Below are positions 62,804 to 64,000 of a stretch of 64,000 bases of DNA, piece after piece. The stretch comes from Bacteroidales bacterium (lineage in GTDB: Bacteria > Bacteroidota > Bacteroidia > Bacteroidales > VadinHA17): the NCBI GenBank assembly GCA_016715075.1, contig JADKBK010000006.1, positions 124,001-188,000 of the forward strand. Direction: 5' to 3'. A program made the translations under genes and the position numbers. The first letter of the stretch is position 1; the number at the start of each line of letters is the position of its first letter. Under the pieces are notes generated by a model. That model made no database searches. It was not told where the DNA came from and saw only the letters and a program-made list of their open reading frames with translations.

Positions 62804-64000
62804 TCAGTACCCGGCAGCCTGACCATCTTTCCTTGATTCGGAAGCTCCGAACCAAACCTTATTTTTAGGATCCCACATAATTGCCTGGTAACCTCCGTAA
62901 CCTCCGAGGTCCCATTGCACCTTATGACCCAGGTTGATAAGCTTCTGGATAACCTCCCACCTGAAGCCATTTTCAAGCAGCAGAATTCCCCCGTCGGTCA
63001 TTTGCTGTCCTGTCGGTTCCGAGGAGCCAATATGGTGAATTCTCGGGGCATCACCTGCCTCCTGCAGATTCATCTTGAAATCAACAATGTTAACAATAAT
63101 CTGCACATGTCCCTGCGGTTGCATATCACCCCCCATTACACCAAAGCTTATCAACGGTTTTCCACCTTTGGTTATGAAAGCAGGGATAATGGTATGAAAC
63201 GGTCTTTTCCCCGGAGCGTACATATTGTTGTGGCCCGCCGAGAGGCTAAACATTTCACCCCTGTCCTGCAATACAAATCCGAGGCCTGTTGGGCACATAC
63301 CTGATCCCATACCCCTGTAATTGCTCTGGATAAGTGATACCATATTGCCAAATCTGTCAGCCACTGTCAGGTAAACAGTATTTCCTGCCTCTATTTTCCC
63401 GCTGTCATAGATTTTTGCGGCCTTCTCAGGATTGATAAGTCTGCGTCTTTCAACAGCATACTTCTTTGATAAAAGCTGGGTTACCGGTGTTGCACTGAAA
63501 ACAGGATCAGAATAATATCTTGCCCTGTCTTCAAAGGCAAGCTTTTTCGCCTCTGTGAAAACGTGAATATATTCAGCAGATCCAAATCCCATAGCAGAAA
63601 TATCAAAGCCTTCGAGGATATTCAGCATCTGAAGGGCAGCGATTCCCTGTCCGTTTGGAGGCAGTTCCCATACAGTATAGCCCCTGTATGTTGTACTGAC
63701 AGGATCTACCCATTCTGAATGATGTCGCGACAGGTCTTCGTATGAGAGAAAGCCCCCCTGTTTTTTCATGAAAAGAGCAATATCCCTTGCTATACTTCCG
63801 CGGTAAAACTCATTTCTGCCGCCTCTTACTATCTTTTCAAGGGTGCTGGCCAGAAGAGGATTTTTGAAAACTTCACCCTTTGATGGTGATTTACCACCAG
63901 GCATATAAACTTCTTTGATATTTGGAAAGTCTTTCAGTAGTTCGCTGTTTTTTGCGAGGGAGTAGGCTATTACTTCAGTAACCGGAAACCCATCCCTTGC
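62804..64000 (-). CDS. ggt: Gamma-glutamyltransferase, C-terminal part (runs off window)
   Basis: About 398 codons are present; the frame is open to the window edge (upstream residues RDGFPVTEVIAYSLAKNSELL...), so the N-terminus lies outside. ELPPNGQGIAALQMLNILE and SGMCPTGLGFVLQDRGEMF are conserved. The autoprocessing nucleophile should be the Thr in GNTVYLTVADRFGNMVSLIQS, placed as in GGT TxH-x-S-V-V. The late PAFITKGGKPLISFGVMGGDMQPQGH is diagnostic. It cleaves gamma-glutamyl bonds in the periplasm (glutathione or gamma-glutamyl peptides). Confidence 0.92.
   Translation of the reverse strand, partial: ARDGFPVTEVIAYSLAKNSELLKDFPNIKEVYMPGGKSPSKGEVFKNPLLASTLEKIVRGGRNEFYRGSIARDIALFMKKQGGFLSYEDLSRHHSEWVDPVSTTYRGYTVWELPPNGQGIAALQMLNILEGFDISAMGFGSAEYIHVFTEAKKLAFEDRARYYSDPVFSATPVTQLLSKKYAVERRRLINPEKAAKIYDSGKIEAGNTVYLTVADRFGNMVSLIQSNYRGMGSGMCPTGLGFVLQDRGEMFSLSAGHNNMYAPGKRPFHTIIPAFITKGGKPLISFGVMGGDMQPQGHVQIIVNIVDFKMNLQEAGDAPRIHHIGSSEPTGQQMTDGGILLLENGFRWEVIQKLINLGHKVQWDLGGYGGYQAIMWDPKNKVWFGASESRKDGQAAGY

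Noticed and set aside
62596..62976. Arg/Pro/Ala-rich frames on both strands
   Set aside because: They are translations of the CCCTGCG array; composition is dictated by the repeat.
1..64000. tRNA or rRNA genes
   Set aside because: No T-loop GGTTCRANTCC pattern with matching arms and no rRNA sequence was seen on either strand.

Overview
The window comes from a member of the Bacteroidota, probably an anaerobic or facultative polysaccharide degrader of the Bacteroidales/Marinilabiliales type. The evidence is a TonB-dependent receptor with an N-terminal carboxypeptidase-like domain, DUF4251 and DUF6132 family proteins, a ferredoxin-free IorA paired with IorB, and several TAnnTTTG (-7) promoter motifs. 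No rRNA, tRNA, CRISPR array, phage or complete insertion sequence was seen.

Positions 1-17700 hold a uronate/pectin catabolism block. On the minus strand are a GH30 lipoprotein (cut by the window edge), a sialidase-like protein, KDG kinase, a DegT aminotransferase, a UxaE-type tagaturonate epimerase, a LacI regulator, an ExuT-like MFS transporter, 6-phosphogluconate dehydrogenase, a Gfo/Idh/MocA oxidoreductase, a LarA-like protein, an SDR and UxaC. Divergently on the plus strand are GH105, KduI and KduD. GH105, KduI and KduD turn unsaturated uronides into KDG. UxaC, UxaE and the SDR should take galacturonate through tagaturonate and fructuronate to mannonate. KdgK then phosphorylates KDG. UxuA and the KDPG aldolase are not in the window.

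Positions 17700-31900 carry envelope and housekeeping genes: a membrane protein, a YD-repeat lipoprotein, a sulfur-handling locus (three rhodanese-fold proteins, two lacking the catalytic cysteine, plus a split YeeE/YedE transporter), truA, an aldo/keto reductase, a secreted ankyrin/beta-barrel protein, a serine hydrolase, an SRAP protein, a TonB-like protein and a nitroreductase. Positions 31900-53100 carry iorAB, porin-like proteins, DUF3179, a TonB-dependent receptor, a GCKR/MurQ-like SIS protein, ssb, an M28 peptidase, mltG, murB and a GH109-like protein.

Positions 53283-62592 are the most interesting part: a seven-gene operon built like hydrogenase-4/complex I (two HyfB, HyfC, HyfE, HyfF, HyfG, HyfI). 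The proton-channel residues are kept. The large subunit has lost all NiFe ligands (CxxC became AxxS, DPCxxC became DLSYCG), and the NuoB-like subunit has lost all four N2-cluster cysteines while keeping one ferredoxin-type 4Fe-4S motif. It resembles the poorly understood energy-converting-hydrogenase-related (Ehr) complexes. A gamma-glutamyltransferase gene cut by the window edge follows.

Two further themes cross the window. Nine single-base indels, mostly in homopolymers, break otherwise well-conserved genes, and one of them appears to create a false UxaC-SDR fusion; this looks like residual assembly error. Intergenic spacers carry repeated heptamer arrays with hairpin potential and a recurring GC-rich palindrome.
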